Positions 6,534 through 14,478 of a stretch of DNA of 14,478 bases are shown here, one piece after another (within the stretch, counting starts at the first letter, position 1; every line of letters begins with the position of its first letter). The notes beneath the pieces were generated by a model. The model saw only the letters and a program-made list of their open reading frames with translations, ran no database searches and was not told the DNA's origin. The position numbers and the translations under genes were made by a program. Source of the stretch: an uncultured Prevotella sp. (lineage in GTDB: Bacteria; Bacteroidota; Bacteroidia; Bacteroidales; Bacteroidaceae); NCBI GenBank assembly GCA_900541335.1, contig UQJC01000051.1:1-14478 (forward strand), in the 5' to 3' direction.

Positions 6534-6564
6534 TTTAATGTTCAGAGATTATCTCGTACTTTTG
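6534..6564 (+). promoter_or_regulatory. Probable promoter of the DUF1573 gene
   Basis: TACTTTTG at 6557-6564 is a full match to the Bacteroidetes -7 box TAnnTTTG. About 20 nt upstream is TTT (6534-6536) in place of the expected TTG. Transcription would start near 6570 and leave a leader of about 85 nt. The -33 element is only a partial match. Confidence 0.5.
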
Positions 6565-6600
6565 CCTGCATTCCATATCGGACATACCTTTCTTCTCTTT

Positions 6601-6617
6601 TTCAGACAGTATCTGAA
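6601..6617 (+). other. Hairpin in the leader of the DUF1573 gene
   Basis: TTCAGA (6601-6606) pairs with TCTGAA (6612-6617) around a 5-nt loop. The right arm extended to TCTGAACA (6612-6619) also matches TGTTCAGA at 6539-6546 upstream of the promoter, giving a second, widely spaced inverted repeat. This could be an operator pair or a leader structure; no regulator can be named. Confidence 0.4.
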
Positions 6618-6655
6618 CATTCCCTTACGAGGTATTCCGAACAATACGATACGAT

Positions 6656-7030
6656 ATGAAACGATTACTCACTCTGATGGCCGTTGCTCTGGTAAGCAGC
6701 GCAGCTATGGCACAAGCCGTTATTAAGTTTGAGAAAACGAACCACAACTTTGGTAGCTTTAAGAAGTCTGAGATTAAGACCTGCGAGTTCGTTTTCACCA
6801 ATACGGGGGACAAGCCTTTGGTTATACAGCAGGCTTATGGTTCTTGCGGTTGCACGGTGCCTAAGTATCCGGAACAGCCCATCGCGCCGGGTGCTAAGGC
6901 GGCGATAAAGGTAGCTTTCAACGGCAAGTCACAATTCAAGGGGCCGTTTAAGAAGTCCATTACCATACGTTCGAATGCTTCAAACAACATTACGCGCGTA
7001 TACATCGAAGGATCCTTGCAAGAAGAATAA
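6656..7030 (+). CDS. Secreted DUF1573 domain protein
   Basis: A 124-aa protein with a signal peptide (residues 1-19, MKRLLTLMAVALVSSAAMA, followed by Q) and one DUF1573 domain filling the rest. Family hallmarks are visible: IKFEKTNHNFGSFKKSE at the start of the domain, FVFTNTGDKPLVI in the middle, and the GSCGCTVPKYP motif with cysteines at 64 and 66. The domain is an immunoglobulin-like beta fold abundant in Bacteroidetes envelope proteins; its molecular role is not established. With no lipobox it is expected in the periplasm or outside the cell. It is transcribed divergently from ruvC, with a TAnnTTTG promoter box about 90 nt upstream and a hairpin in the leader. The 217-nt gap to the next gene suggests that it is a single-gene transcript. 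Confidence 0.92.
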   Translation: MKRLLTLMAVALVSSAAMAQAVIKFEKTNHNFGSFKKSEIKTCEFVFTNTGDKPLVIQQAYGSCGCTVPKYPEQPIAPGAKAAIKVAFNGKSQFKGPFKKSITIRSNASNNITRVYIEGSLQEE

Positions 7031-7247
7031 GCCGGATTCGGGCTACGTGATGAGAACGCGACCAACTTTGCGGTAAGGAGTCCCAGGGAGCTTACGGCTT
7101 TGTCGCCCTGGCTCTGGCCGATGGATTGAAGTGCTTCATCAACCGATGTGTCTGCAACCTTTCAAGAACGACACACGACCCTGCCCACCGCCTTATCCTT
7201 GTTTGTTTAGATATTCCCCTCTCACCCTCACATAATACCCACAGCGT

Positions 7248-8300
7248 ATGAAGAACAATCACCTTGTCATTCTCGCCGGAGGCGCTGGTAGCCGCTTTTG
7301 GCCCGTGAGCAGCGAAGAGTTGCCAAAGCAATTTCTCGACATTTTGGGTTGCGGACGCACCCTCATACAGCTTACGATAGATCGATTCAAAGGTATCGTA
7401 CCCAGCGAGAATATATGGATCGTCACCTCCAAGAACTACGCACAACTGGTGCACGAACAACTTCCCGAAATACCGCATGAGAACATTCTCTGCGAACCTT
7501 GCCGCCGCAATACGGCTCCCTGCATCTGTTACGTCAGCTGGAAGATTAAAAAACGCAACCCTAAAGCGAATGTGGTCGTGTCTCCTGCAGACCATATCGT
7601 ACCCGACACGATTGCTTTTCAGGAAGCGGTCAACGAGTCGCTTTCCTTTGCAGCTGAAACCGATGCTATCGTGACACTGGGACTGAAGCCTAATCGCCCT
7701 GAAACAGGTTACGGTTACATCAAGGCGGACATGACTTTCTCGTCCTCACGTAAGCAAAACATCTTCCGGGTGGATGAATTTAAGGAGAAACCGACGTTGG
7801 AAGTGGCAGAGGAGTATATCAAGCAGCCTAACTACTTCTGGAACTCGGGCATCTTCATCTGGAGTGTCAGCACGGTCATCAATGCATTCCGCGTTTACCA
7901 ACCCGAGATTTCGGAAATCTTCGAAAAGCTCTTGCCTTACTACGACACCAAGGAGGAACAGGAACACATTGACGAGGAGTTCCCAAAATGTACGAATATC
8001 TCGGTAGACTACGCCATTATGGAGAAAGCGGAAGAGATTTTTGTGTATCCCGCCAATTTTGCTTGGAGCGACCTCGGCACGTGGAACTCACTGCGCGAAC
8101 ATCTGGACAAAGACAACTATGGCAACGTAAGTATCGGTGACAACATCCACTTCTTCGACACCTATAACACGATTGTGCATACTTGTGGCAAAAAGCGCGT
8201 GGTCGTTCAAGGCCTTGACGGCTATGTGGTGGCTGAGAATAATGGGGAATTGCTGATATGCAAACTCTCGGAGGAACAACGCATTAAATTGTTCCACTAA
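7248..8300 (+). CDS. manC: Mannose-1-phosphate guanylyltransferase
   Basis: The enzyme makes GDP-mannose from GTP and mannose 1-phosphate, supplying mannose, fucose and related sugars for surface glycans and glycoproteins. The 350-aa product has the nucleotidyltransferase signature at residues 9-29 (LAGGAGSRFWPVSSEELPKQF), with the conserved Arg16 and Lys27, then VVSPADHIVPD with D115, the ETGYGYIK loop, FWNSGIFIWS, and the FAWSDLGTWNSL segment typical of GDP-mannose pyrophosphorylases. Its length fits the single-domain type; the phosphomannose isomerase domain of the longer bifunctional enzymes is absent. The start at 7248 places the signature at the expected distance from the N-terminus. 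mutY follows 9 nt after its stop, so the two are probably co-transcribed although they are functionally unrelated. A weak -7-like TATCCTTG at 7194-7201 lacks a -33 partner. Confidence 0.93.
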   Translation: MKNNHLVILAGGAGSRFWPVSSEELPKQFLDILGCGRTLIQLTIDRFKGIVPSENIWIVTSKNYAQLVHEQLPEIPHENILCEPCRRNTAPCICYVSWKIKKRNPKANVVVSPADHIVPDTIAFQEAVNESLSFAAETDAIVTLGLKPNRPETGYGYIKADMTFSSSRKQNIFRVDEFKEKPTLEVAEEYIKQPNYFWNSGIFIWSVSTVINAFRVYQPEISEIFEKLLPYYDTKEEQEHIDEEFPKCTNISVDYAIMEKAEEIFVYPANFAWSDLGTWNSLREHLDKDNYGNVSIGDNIHFFDTYNTIVHTCGKKRVVVQGLDGYVVAENNGELLICKLSEEQRIKLFH

Positions 8301-8309
8301 CCGTTGACT

Positions 8310-9341
8310 ATGCAGCACTTTGCTCACACGATTCTTACATGGTATGATTCTCATCGGCGGGAGTTGCCATGGCGCAATATCTCCGATGCCTATCGCATAT
8401 GGGTATCGGAGATTATTTTGCAACAAACAAGGGTGGCTCAAGGGTACGATTACTACCTCCGCTTTATCGATGCCTTTCCTACGGTGGAAGCTTTAGCAGA
8501 AGCTCCAGAAGACCAGGTACTCTTGCTTTGGCAGGGTTTGGGCTACTATAGCAGGGCGCGCAACTTGCACGCGGCGGCTCGACAAATCGTGGAACAAGGA
8601 GGATTTCCTACGGACTACCCTGGCGTACGCGCACTGAAGGGTGTAGGCGACTATACGGCAGCAGCTATTTGTTCATTTGCCTATGACTTGCCTTGTGCCG
8701 TGGTTGACGGAAACGTTTATCGCGTGCTGAGCCGTTACTTCGGCATTGATACGCCCATCGATACGGGAAAGGGAAAGAAATACTTCGCGGCACTGGCAGC
8801 TGAACTCCTTCCCTCGCAACAAACGGCAGATTACAATCAGGGACTGATGGATTTCGGTGCGCTGCAGTGCGTTCCATCTTCTCCTCGCTGTGAAAACTGT
8901 CCGTTGGCAGATAGCTGTGTTGCACTCGCCTCGGGGCAGGTGAACCAATTGCCTTTTAAGTCACACCGCACGAAGGTGAGCACACGTTACTTGGTTTACC
9001 TCTTGGTCGAAACACCCAGCGGACTGTGGCTTCACCGACGCGAAGCGGGCGACATTTGGCAAGGACTGTATGAATATCCTTTGTTGGAATTTGACCATGA
9101 CCCTACGCTTGAAACGGTGCAACAACACACGTTTGTGCGCAAAATGCCTCCTGACGGTACATGGAAACCGCTTCACGAACATGTTAAACATGTATTGAGT
9201 CATCGCATTCTCTACGCCAGTAGTTATCTTTTGACTTTCGACCGCGATTTACCTTTACCCGAGGGTTTTCTCTCTGTACCTGAAGCTGAGCTTGACCAAT
9301 ACGCCATGCCTCAATTGCTGTTGCGCATCGGTAAACGATAG
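8310..9341 (+). CDS. mutY: A/G-specific adenine glycosylase MutY
   Basis: MutY removes adenine mispaired with 8-oxoguanine or guanine in base excision repair. The 343-aa product shows all parts of the family: the catalytic Glu34 in SEIILQQTRV, the helix-hairpin-helix with Lys110 and GVGDYTAAAI, the catalytic Asp133 in VVDGNVYRVLSRYF, and the 4Fe-4S ligands C187-x6-C194-x2-C197-x5-C203. After residue 220 a Nudix-like 8-oxoguanine recognition domain follows (YLVYLLVETPSGLWLHRRE), ending with the VKHVLSHR segment equivalent to the family FSH loop. I use the ATG at 8310; a TTG two codons upstream (8304) is in frame but unlikely. It follows manC by 9 nt. A weak hairpin with T run after the stop may terminate the pair. 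Confidence 0.97.
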   Translation: MQHFAHTILTWYDSHRRELPWRNISDAYRIWVSEIILQQTRVAQGYDYYLRFIDAFPTVEALAEAPEDQVLLLWQGLGYYSRARNLHAAARQIVEQGGFPTDYPGVRALKGVGDYTAAAICSFAYDLPCAVVDGNVYRVLSRYFGIDTPIDTGKGKKYFAALAAELLPSQQTADYNQGLMDFGALQCVPSSPRCENCPLADSCVALASGQVNQLPFKSHRTKVSTRYLVYLLVETPSGLWLHRREAGDIWQGLYEYPLLEFDHDPTLETVQQHTFVRKMPPDGTWKPLHEHVKHVLSHRILYASSYLLTFDRDLPLPEGFLSVPEAELDQYAMPQLLLRIGKR

Positions 9342-9382
9342 CAGACGGTATTGGCTACAAAGCGTTCTCTGTCACCAAAACG

Positions 9383-9410
9383 GTAGGTGTTCGCCCTACT
9401 CTCCTTTTTT
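9383..9410 (+). terminator. Weak candidate terminator after mutY
   Basis: GTAGG (9383-9387) pairs with CCTAC (9395-9399) around a 7-nt loop, and six T follow at 9405-9410 after a short spacer. The stem is only 5 bp, so this is a tentative call supported mainly by its position 40 nt after the mutY stop. Confidence 0.4.
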
Positions 9411-9465
9411 CCAACTTCTAAGCACTTAACTCCATAACATACCTTCATTTATCCCCCATATCAAT

Positions 9466-10884
9466 ATGGCTCGTAAAAAGAAACCCCTTCCCATTCTTGA
9501 AAATATTACCATAACGGGTGTTGCCGCTGAAGGCAAAGCCATTGCCAAGGTTGACAACTTAGTCATCTTTGTTCCTTATGCTGTACCCGGTGACGTCGTT
9601 GACTTGCAGATACGTCGCAAAAAGCATAGCTATGCTGAAGCGGAAGTTATCCGCTTTCATCAATACGCGGACAAGCGTAGCCAACCCTTCTGCCCTCACT
9701 TTGGCGTGTGCGGCGGTTGTAAGTGGCAGTGTCTGCCGTACGAGGAACAGCTTCGCTACAAGCAACAGCAAATCGTAGACAACCTGACTCGCATTGGTAA
9801 AATTGAATTGCCGGAGGTCTCTCCCATTCTCGGCAGCCGTTTGACGCGCGAATACCGTAATAAGTTAGAGTTTGGTTTCTCCAATAAGAAATGGCTGACC
9901 CAAGAGGTGATCAATTCGGGTGAGAAGGTTGAAGTGATGGATGCCGTGGGATTCCACATTCCAGGGGCATTCGACAAGATTCTCGATATCGATACCTGTT
10001 ACCTCATGGACGACATCAACAACCGTTTGCGTAACGGCATCCGCAGTTATGCGCTTGAACATGGTTTGGAATTCTTTGACCTCCGCGCTCAGCACGGTTT
10101 GCTTCGTAACATGATGATTCGTACTTCGGCTACCGAAGAAATCATGTTGCTCATTCAGTTCTGCATCCGTACCGAGGAAGAACAACAGCAAGCGAATGAG
10201 GTTCTTGCCTACGTACACGAGACCTTCCCGGAAGTGACTTCGCTTCTCTGGGTTAACAACTTAAAGTGCAACGACACGATTGGCGACCTGGAAGTTCACA
10301 CTTATGCAGGTACGGACTTTATCTACGAAACCATGGAGGATCTCCGTTTTAAAGTGGATCCGAAGAGTTTTTACCAAACGAATACGGAGCAAGCTTACGA
10401 ACTCTATAAGGTAACCCGCAACTTTGCCGGACTTACAGGCAATGAACTTGTCTATGACCTTTATACGGGCACAGGTACAATTGCAAACTTTGTCGCTCAT
10501 CAGGCACGCCAGGTCATCGGCATTGAATATGTACCCGAAGCAATTGAAGATGCGAAGGTAAACGCGGAAATTAACGGCTTAGCTAATACGCTCTTCTATG
10601 CTGGTGACATGAAGGACATCTTAAACCGTGAATTTATCGACCGTCACGGTACGCCGGATGTCATCATCACAGACCCTCCTCGTGCAGGTATGCACACGGA
10701 TGTGATTGACACCATCCTTTTCGCTGCTCCGCGTCGCATTGTCTATGTAAGCTGTAATCCGGCTACACAAGCACGCGACTTGCAACTGCTTGACGGTGCT
10801 TACCGCGTCGTAGCAGTTCAACCTGTAGATATGTTCCCGCAAACTCATCACGTAGAAAACGTGGTGTTGTTGGAACGTAGATAA
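9466..10884 (+). CDS. rlmD: RlmD/TrmA-family RNA uracil-C5 methyltransferase
   Basis: This family methylates carbon 5 of a uridine in RNA with S-adenosylmethionine; RlmD acts on U1939 of 23S rRNA. The 472-aa protein begins with a basic MARKKKPLP segment and a TRAM RNA-binding domain (about 10-65, ITGVAAEGKAIAKVDNLVIFVPYAVPGDVV). Four cysteines for a 4Fe-4S cluster follow: C76-x5-C82-x2-C85 and C178 (DTCYL). The methyltransferase core has the SAM-binding YDLYTGTGTIANF at about 330, TDPPRAGM around D403, the nucleophile C430 in VYVSCNPATQARDL, and E464 in HHVENVVLLE as the proton-abstracting base. The cluster cysteines fit the RlmD/RumA branch, but other family members in Bacteroidetes have the same layout, so the exact target uridine is inferred. 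It stands alone, with 124 nt before and 168 nt after. Confidence 0.92.
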   Translation: MARKKKPLPILENITITGVAAEGKAIAKVDNLVIFVPYAVPGDVVDLQIRRKKHSYAEAEVIRFHQYADKRSQPFCPHFGVCGGCKWQCLPYEEQLRYKQQQIVDNLTRIGKIELPEVSPILGSRLTREYRNKLEFGFSNKKWLTQEVINSGEKVEVMDAVGFHIPGAFDKILDIDTCYLMDDINNRLRNGIRSYALEHGLEFFDLRAQHGLLRNMMIRTSATEEIMLLIQFCIRTEEEQQQANEVLAYVHETFPEVTSLLWVNNLKCNDTIGDLEVHTYAGTDFIYETMEDLRFKVDPKSFYQTNTEQAYELYKVTRNFAGLTGNELVYDLYTGTGTIANFVAHQARQVIGIEYVPEAIEDAKVNAEINGLANTLFYAGDMKDILNREFIDRHGTPDVIITDPPRAGMHTDVIDTILFAAPRRIVYVSCNPATQARDLQLLDGAYRVVAVQPVDMFPQTHHVENVVLLERR

Positions 10885-10951
10885 AATGATGGCAACCCTT
10901 ATTACGGGGGAGTAGAGTTAAGTCACTCCCACTCGGAATAAAGTTCTTGCG

Positions 10952-10991
10952 GAGTCGATTTAAGTTGAGTTTTTTCGATTTAAATCGACTC
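10952..10991 (+). other. Palindrome-rich hairpin region after rlmD
   Basis: GAGTCGATTTAA (10952-10963) pairs with TTAAATCGACTC (10980-10991), a perfect 12-bp stem around a 16-nt loop. The right arm overlaps the perfect 14-bp palindrome TCGATTTAAATCGA (10975-10988), so the two structures exclude each other. Upstream, GGGAGT (10908-10913) pairs with ACTCCC (10925-10930). No strong T run follows the long stem (only ATTTTA), so it is a poor terminator; an operator or leader structure for the next gene is equally possible. Confidence 0.55.
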
Positions 10992-11052
10992 TACATTTTA
11001 TGTTCCTCCTGTTGTTTATCATCTCTTCCCGTCTCCCATTTTCTTTGCCTTC

Positions 11053-11754
11053 ATGATAACTGTTCACCGTCATAATCCCGTTCTTCTTAACAAACTGCTG
11101 ATACAAGCCCGTCAGGAAACTCCGCAGGCTCTCCTGTCGTTGCTGCAATCGCTCTCGGTTTCTGAATCACGCACGGCTGGCTATCTCTTGGCCGAACGGG
11201 TTCTCCCGACCTTCGAAGCTGAGCGCTATTGGGCTTTTTTCCTGGCAATTGTTCCCACCCATCCCCGAGCCTACTTAGGTACTTTCCTTAAAGCGGCTGT
11301 GAAACTTTATAAGGAAGACCGACTGCCACTCAATGACGAAGTGCTCACGCTCTTTGCAGCTCAAGCTTCGCCTATTGATGTACGGAAGACTCTGGAAAGT
11401 CTTTTGGGGGTGAGTCGTACAACAGCTGAAGTTGAAATGCTTATTCGCATATTCTGCCACAGCGAATTGGAAAGTGCCGCACCACACTTACTCAAGACGG
11501 GTACGCCACAGGCATACTATGTACTCTTCCAGTTGTTGAAGACGGTCGAGGCTCATCCTGAAATACTCCGACATCATGCCATTCTCTTGATTCGCAAAGG
11601 CGATACGCTTTCTTATAATTTGGCAAGCATCATTCGTCAGTATTTTGACCTCGCAGACCTTCCGGGCACTTTTTCGCTCCGCATGGAGCCTTACGAGCTT
11701 TCACGCCTGGAACAAGGGCCCGAAGTATTCCTCAAATTGCTCAAAGGAATGTAA
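11053..11754 (+). CDS. 233-aa all-helical protein of unknown function
   Basis: I do not recognise this protein. It has no signal peptide, membrane segment or metal-binding motif. By eye it is almost wholly alpha-helical, with repeated amphipathic stretches (LLNKLLIQARQETPQALLSLLQSL, VLTLFAAQASPIDVRKTLESLLG, ILRHHAILLIRKGDTLSYNLASIIRQYF), reminiscent of helical-repeat scaffolds of the HEAT or TPR kind, but no repeat consensus can be aligned with confidence. The ATG at 11053 opens the frame, and other in-frame starts would remove the first helix. It sits between rlmD and the metalloprotease, with 168 nt before and 158 nt after, so co-transcription with either is not assured. A TACATTTT box (10992-10999) right after the palindromic region could be its -7 element (one mismatch). 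The long intact frame and codon use like its neighbours support a real gene. Confidence 0.85.
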   Translation: MITVHRHNPVLLNKLLIQARQETPQALLSLLQSLSVSESRTAGYLLAERVLPTFEAERYWAFFLAIVPTHPRAYLGTFLKAAVKLYKEDRLPLNDEVLTLFAAQASPIDVRKTLESLLGVSRTTAEVEMLIRIFCHSELESAAPHLLKTGTPQAYYVLFQLLKTVEAHPEILRHHAILLIRKGDTLSYNLASIIRQYFDLADLPGTFSLRMEPYELSRLEQGPEVFLKLLKGM

Positions 11755-11912
11755 AAAGAAGGCTTGCCTCAATAACGTACGCAATTCGCCGTTTGATGAT
11801 CAATCGTGGTGAGTTTCGTTCCTTCGGCATTAACTGCCCACGTTACATTCCCGATACGTATTTCCAATACGTCTATCCTTTCATTTAGAAAACAAATCAA
11901 ATTCACTCTATT

Positions 11913-14264
11913 ATGAATACTCGTATTCCTCTCCTTCTTCTTGCGGCACTTACGCTGGCTACGCCTGCGGAAGCTCGCAAAAAGAAAAAGGCCAAAGAGC
12001 AACCCGCTGCGGCTGCTAAGACGACTCCTGAAGTAGTACGCCAAGGCCTGCTAACAGTTACCCGATCGGGTAATGACTGGTTCTTCACCGTGCCAGACTC
12101 TTTACTGAAGCGCGAAATGCTTGTCACCGTGCGCTATGCCGCTACGCCTGCCAACACGGGCAAGTTTGGTGGCGAGCAGATCAATCAACAAACGGTGTAC
12201 TTCGAAAAGTCTCCGGATGGTAAAATGCTCATGCGCTCGCGTTTGCTTATCAATGCGGCTGATTCGACGAATCAGATTAACCGCGCGATACGCATCAGCA
12301 ATGAAGACCCGATTATCGGTAGCTTCAAGATTGAAGGTAAGGTGAAAGAGGGAAGTAAGATTAAGGTAACTTCGTTCTTCCTTGACGACAGTCCGGCATT
12401 GGGACTCCCTGTTTATGCCAAGACTGCGATGGGGTTGCAGGGGCTCCAACGCGAAAGCTCCTACATTGAGAGTATTAAGACGTTCCCGCTCAATACGGAG
12501 GTACGTGTCTTCAAGACATGGACTTCTGCACTGAATAAGACGATTGCCGCTTCGGTGACGGGTCGCGTTACGCTCGGACTGAACATCTCTTTTGTTCTGC
12601 TACCTGAAAAGCCTATGCAACGCCGTTACTTCGACCCGCGCGTAGGTTACTTCGCTGACGACTTCACTTACTTCTCAGACGATCAACAACGAGTACAACG
12701 AAAGAACTTCATCACACGCTGGCGTCTCGAACCGAAAGACAGCGCAGACGCGGAGAAGATGAAGCGCGGCGAACTGGTTGAGCCGAAGAAGCCGATTGTT
12801 TACTACATCGACCCGGCTACGCCGAAGCAGTGGCGTCCTTATCTCATCCAGGGTGTAAACGACTGGCAAAAAGCCTTTGAAAAGGCGGGCTTTAAGAATG
12901 CAATTATCGGTAAGGAATGGCCTGAGAACGATTCGACCATGTCTATGGAAGATGCACGCTACTCTTGCATCCGTTATTTGGCTTCGCCTATAGAAAACGC
13001 ATACGGTCCCAATGTACACGACCCCCGTTCGGGTGAAATCATTGAGAGCCACATCTGCTGGTATCATAACGTAATGAACTTGGTACATGACTGGTACATG
13101 ATTCAGGCTGGTAGCATTGATGAAGCCGCTCGCAAAATGAAATTTGATACCGACCTCATGGGACAGCTCATCCGCTTTGTGTCTTCTCACGAAGTGGGAC
13201 ATACGCTGGGTTTGCGCCATAACTTTGGTTCTTCATCAACGGTTCCGGTAGATAGTCTGCGCTCTAAGTCCTTCGTTGAGAAGTATGGTCACACGCCAAG
13301 CATCATGGACTATGCTCGTTTTAACTATGTAGCTCAACCAGAGGACGGCATTACACGTGCCGGCATCTTCCCCCGCATCAATGACTACGATGAGTGGGCA
13401 ATTGAATGGGGTTACCGTCCGATGTTCAATGCTTATGACGATGAGAGCGACCATTACGAACTCGACAAACTTACGACGGAACGACTCAAGAACAATCCGC
13501 GTTTGTGGTTTGGTGACGGTGAAACCAACCGCACTAACGATGCACGTTGTCAAACGGAAGACCTTGGCGATGATGCGATGAAGGCAAGTACCTACGGTGT
13601 GCTCAATCTGCAACGTATGCTGAAGGAACTTCCTGAATGGACGTATGAAGGCAACGATATTCAAAACGAAACGATGGGCAGTGTCTACAATCAAGTCTAC
13701 AGTCAGTTCCTTCGTTACTGCTACCACGTCTTGGCGAACATCGGTAGTATCTATGCAAACTTCAAGACGGTCAATGAGCCGGGAGACATTTACGTAGACG
13801 AACCGCGAGAAAAACAAATGGCTGCGCTTGATTGGCTTGATAAAAATGTGCTTCAAGAACCAACTTGGTTGGTTGACCAACCGTATATGCGTCGCATTAC
13901 ACCCAATCCGGAATCCTTCAGCAAGCGTAACCTTGCTCAACGCGTTTGCGTGAACATGGTCTCTCGCACGGTGTTGGGAAGACTTACCTCCACTTATCCT
14001 GTGGAACAATATCTCCCCGATGTTGTTGGCCGTATCTTTAAGGAAGCCACAACGCGCACGACTCCGAGTGCTTATCGCAAGACGATACAGCGCGAAGTGG
14101 TTAACCAATTGATTTCCCACTTCAAGGGAGGCAATCAATACGACTATTACCCCATCGTACTCCAACAACTCCGTCGTCTGCAACGTCTTTGTCACACGGC
14201 TTCGTCTGATCCTCACTTTGCCGCGTTGGCTGACCAGATTGACCGTGCCTTGGTCATCAAGTAA
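11913..14264 (+). CDS. Secreted zinc-dependent metalloprotease, DUF5117/DUF4953 type
   Basis: A 783-aa exported protein with the zinc motif HEVGHTLGLRH at residues 426-436: H426, H430 and H436 would bind zinc, and E427 is the catalytic base. This is the metzincin-type HExxHxxGxxH. Residues 1-21 form a signal peptide ending AEA, followed by a very basic RKKKKAK stretch. The N-terminal region (about 35-270: GLLTVTRSGNDWFFTVPDSLL, later RRYFDPRVGYFADDF) matches the DUF5118/DUF5117 part that precedes the protease domain in this Bacteroidetes-rich family. YIDPATPKQWRPYLIQGVNDWQKAFEKAGF leads into the catalytic DUF4953 region, and SIMDYARFNYVAQPEDG follows the zinc site, consistent with a Met-turn. 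The length is in the family's usual range. Substrates are unknown; the location is periplasm or cell surface. It has no lipobox. No partner gene lies downstream within the window. Confidence 0.93.
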   Translation: MNTRIPLLLLAALTLATPAEARKKKKAKEQPAAAAKTTPEVVRQGLLTVTRSGNDWFFTVPDSLLKREMLVTVRYAATPANTGKFGGEQINQQTVYFEKSPDGKMLMRSRLLINAADSTNQINRAIRISNEDPIIGSFKIEGKVKEGSKIKVTSFFLDDSPALGLPVYAKTAMGLQGLQRESSYIESIKTFPLNTEVRVFKTWTSALNKTIAASVTGRVTLGLNISFVLLPEKPMQRRYFDPRVGYFADDFTYFSDDQQRVQRKNFITRWRLEPKDSADAEKMKRGELVEPKKPIVYYIDPATPKQWRPYLIQGVNDWQKAFEKAGFKNAIIGKEWPENDSTMSMEDARYSCIRYLASPIENAYGPNVHDPRSGEIIESHICWYHNVMNLVHDWYMIQAGSIDEAARKMKFDTDLMGQLIRFVSSHEVGHTLGLRHNFGSSSTVPVDSLRSKSFVEKYGHTPSIMDYARFNYVAQPEDGITRAGIFPRINDYDEWAIEWGYRPMFNAYDDESDHYELDKLTTERLKNNPRLWFGDGETNRTNDARCQTEDLGDDAMKASTYGVLNLQRMLKELPEWTYEGNDIQNETMGSVYNQVYSQFLRYCYHVLANIGSIYANFKTVNEPGDIYVDEPREKQMAALDWLDKNVLQEPTWLVDQPYMRRITPNPESFSKRNLAQRVCVNMVSRTVLGRLTSTYPVEQYLPDVVGRIFKEATTRTTPSAYRKTIQREVVNQLISHFKGGNQYDYYPIVLQQLRRLQRLCHTASSDPHFAALADQIDRALVIK

Positions 14265-14478
14265 GCAAGGGCTTAAACGAACGATGGTTCGATGGTACTT
14301 GGAAATGCTGTCAACAAAAGGTCTATTCCTGAAAAGAAACTTCGTCTGAACGCAACCAGACGCCAGTTCTCGCTATGGCCAATTGGCTTGTTTCCTATAC
14401 AAAATTGTACCATACAAAAGTATCAATCGCTCGTTTAAAGACTCTGTAATACACTACAACCTCCCTCATCAGTTTTCT
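14265..14478. other. Non-coding tail of the window
   Basis: I see no gene in the last 214 bases. Small palindromes are present: CGAAC/GTTCG (14278-14291), CGTCTG/CAGACG (14343-14362) and the 10-bp GCCAATTGGC (14378-14387). None has a T run typical of a terminator. The end of the metalloprotease transcript is therefore not clearly marked. Confidence 0.6.

Noticed and set aside
7083..7112. CCAGGG/CCCTGG inverted repeat after the DUF1573 gene
   Set aside because: Only a 6-bp stem with a long loop and no T run; not a credible terminator.
8304..8309. TTG start for mutY two codons upstream of ATG
   Set aside because: The ATG at 8310 gives a normal MutY N-terminus, and TTG starts are rarer; nothing in the sequence favours the longer form.
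13236..14216. 326-aa open frame opposite the metalloprotease
   Set aside because: Antisense shadow of a gene with an intact zinc motif and family domains; no promoter or plausible start context on that strand.
14283..14348. 21-codon frame after the metalloprotease (MVRWYLEM start)
   Set aside because: Too short, with no promoter, conserved motif or gene context to support it.
14415..14422. Minus-strand TACTTTTG box near the right end
   Set aside because: It matches the -7 consensus, but no TTG lies at the proper spacing and no leftward gene follows; likely chance.

Overview
The window looks like chromosomal DNA from a member of the Bacteroidales, most likely the Prevotellaceae. The evidence is a secreted protein with the Bacteroidetes-type C-terminal tail (YDLTGRRV...KGGIYIQNGKKFIVK), a 54-residue MKKNYIAP-type small protein, a DUF1573 protein, a DUF5117/DUF4953-type zinc metalloprotease, promoter boxes of the TTG / TAnnTTTG type, and the near absence of Shine-Dalgarno sequences. 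Taxonomy is inferred from these features; no marker gene comparison was possible.

Layout. Positions 1-223 are non-coding. They hold a leftward promoter-like sequence with a duplicated -7 box and a long hairpin. Positions 224-2504 carry a rightward pair: a large secreted surface protein of unknown function and a 54-aa small protein, closed by a strong rho-independent terminator. Positions 2685-6499 are a leftward block, in transcription order ruvC, a small secreted unknown protein, a 112-aa unknown protein, and a YgiQ-family radical SAM protein whose start overlaps the preceding gene. This block ends in its own terminator, convergent with the first. Just behind the stop of the small secreted protein there is an unexplained reading frame that resembles the last strand of an outer-membrane barrel.

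From 6500 onward everything reads rightward: a periplasmic DUF1573 protein (divergent from ruvC), mannose-1-phosphate guanylyltransferase and the adenine glycosylase mutY (9 nt apart, probably co-transcribed), an RlmD/TrmA-family RNA uracil-C5 methyltransferase, a 233-aa helical protein of unknown function, and a secreted zinc metalloprotease.

Most of the window is housekeeping: DNA repair and recombination (ruvC, mutY), RNA modification (rlmD), sugar-nucleotide supply (manC) and envelope proteins. I see no phage, transposon, CRISPR, tRNA or rRNA gene, and no convincing new multi-gene system. The least explained items are the surface-protein/small-protein pair, the barrel-like relic at 5238-5324, the structured untranslated regions, and three short conserved-looking proteins without a recognised family.
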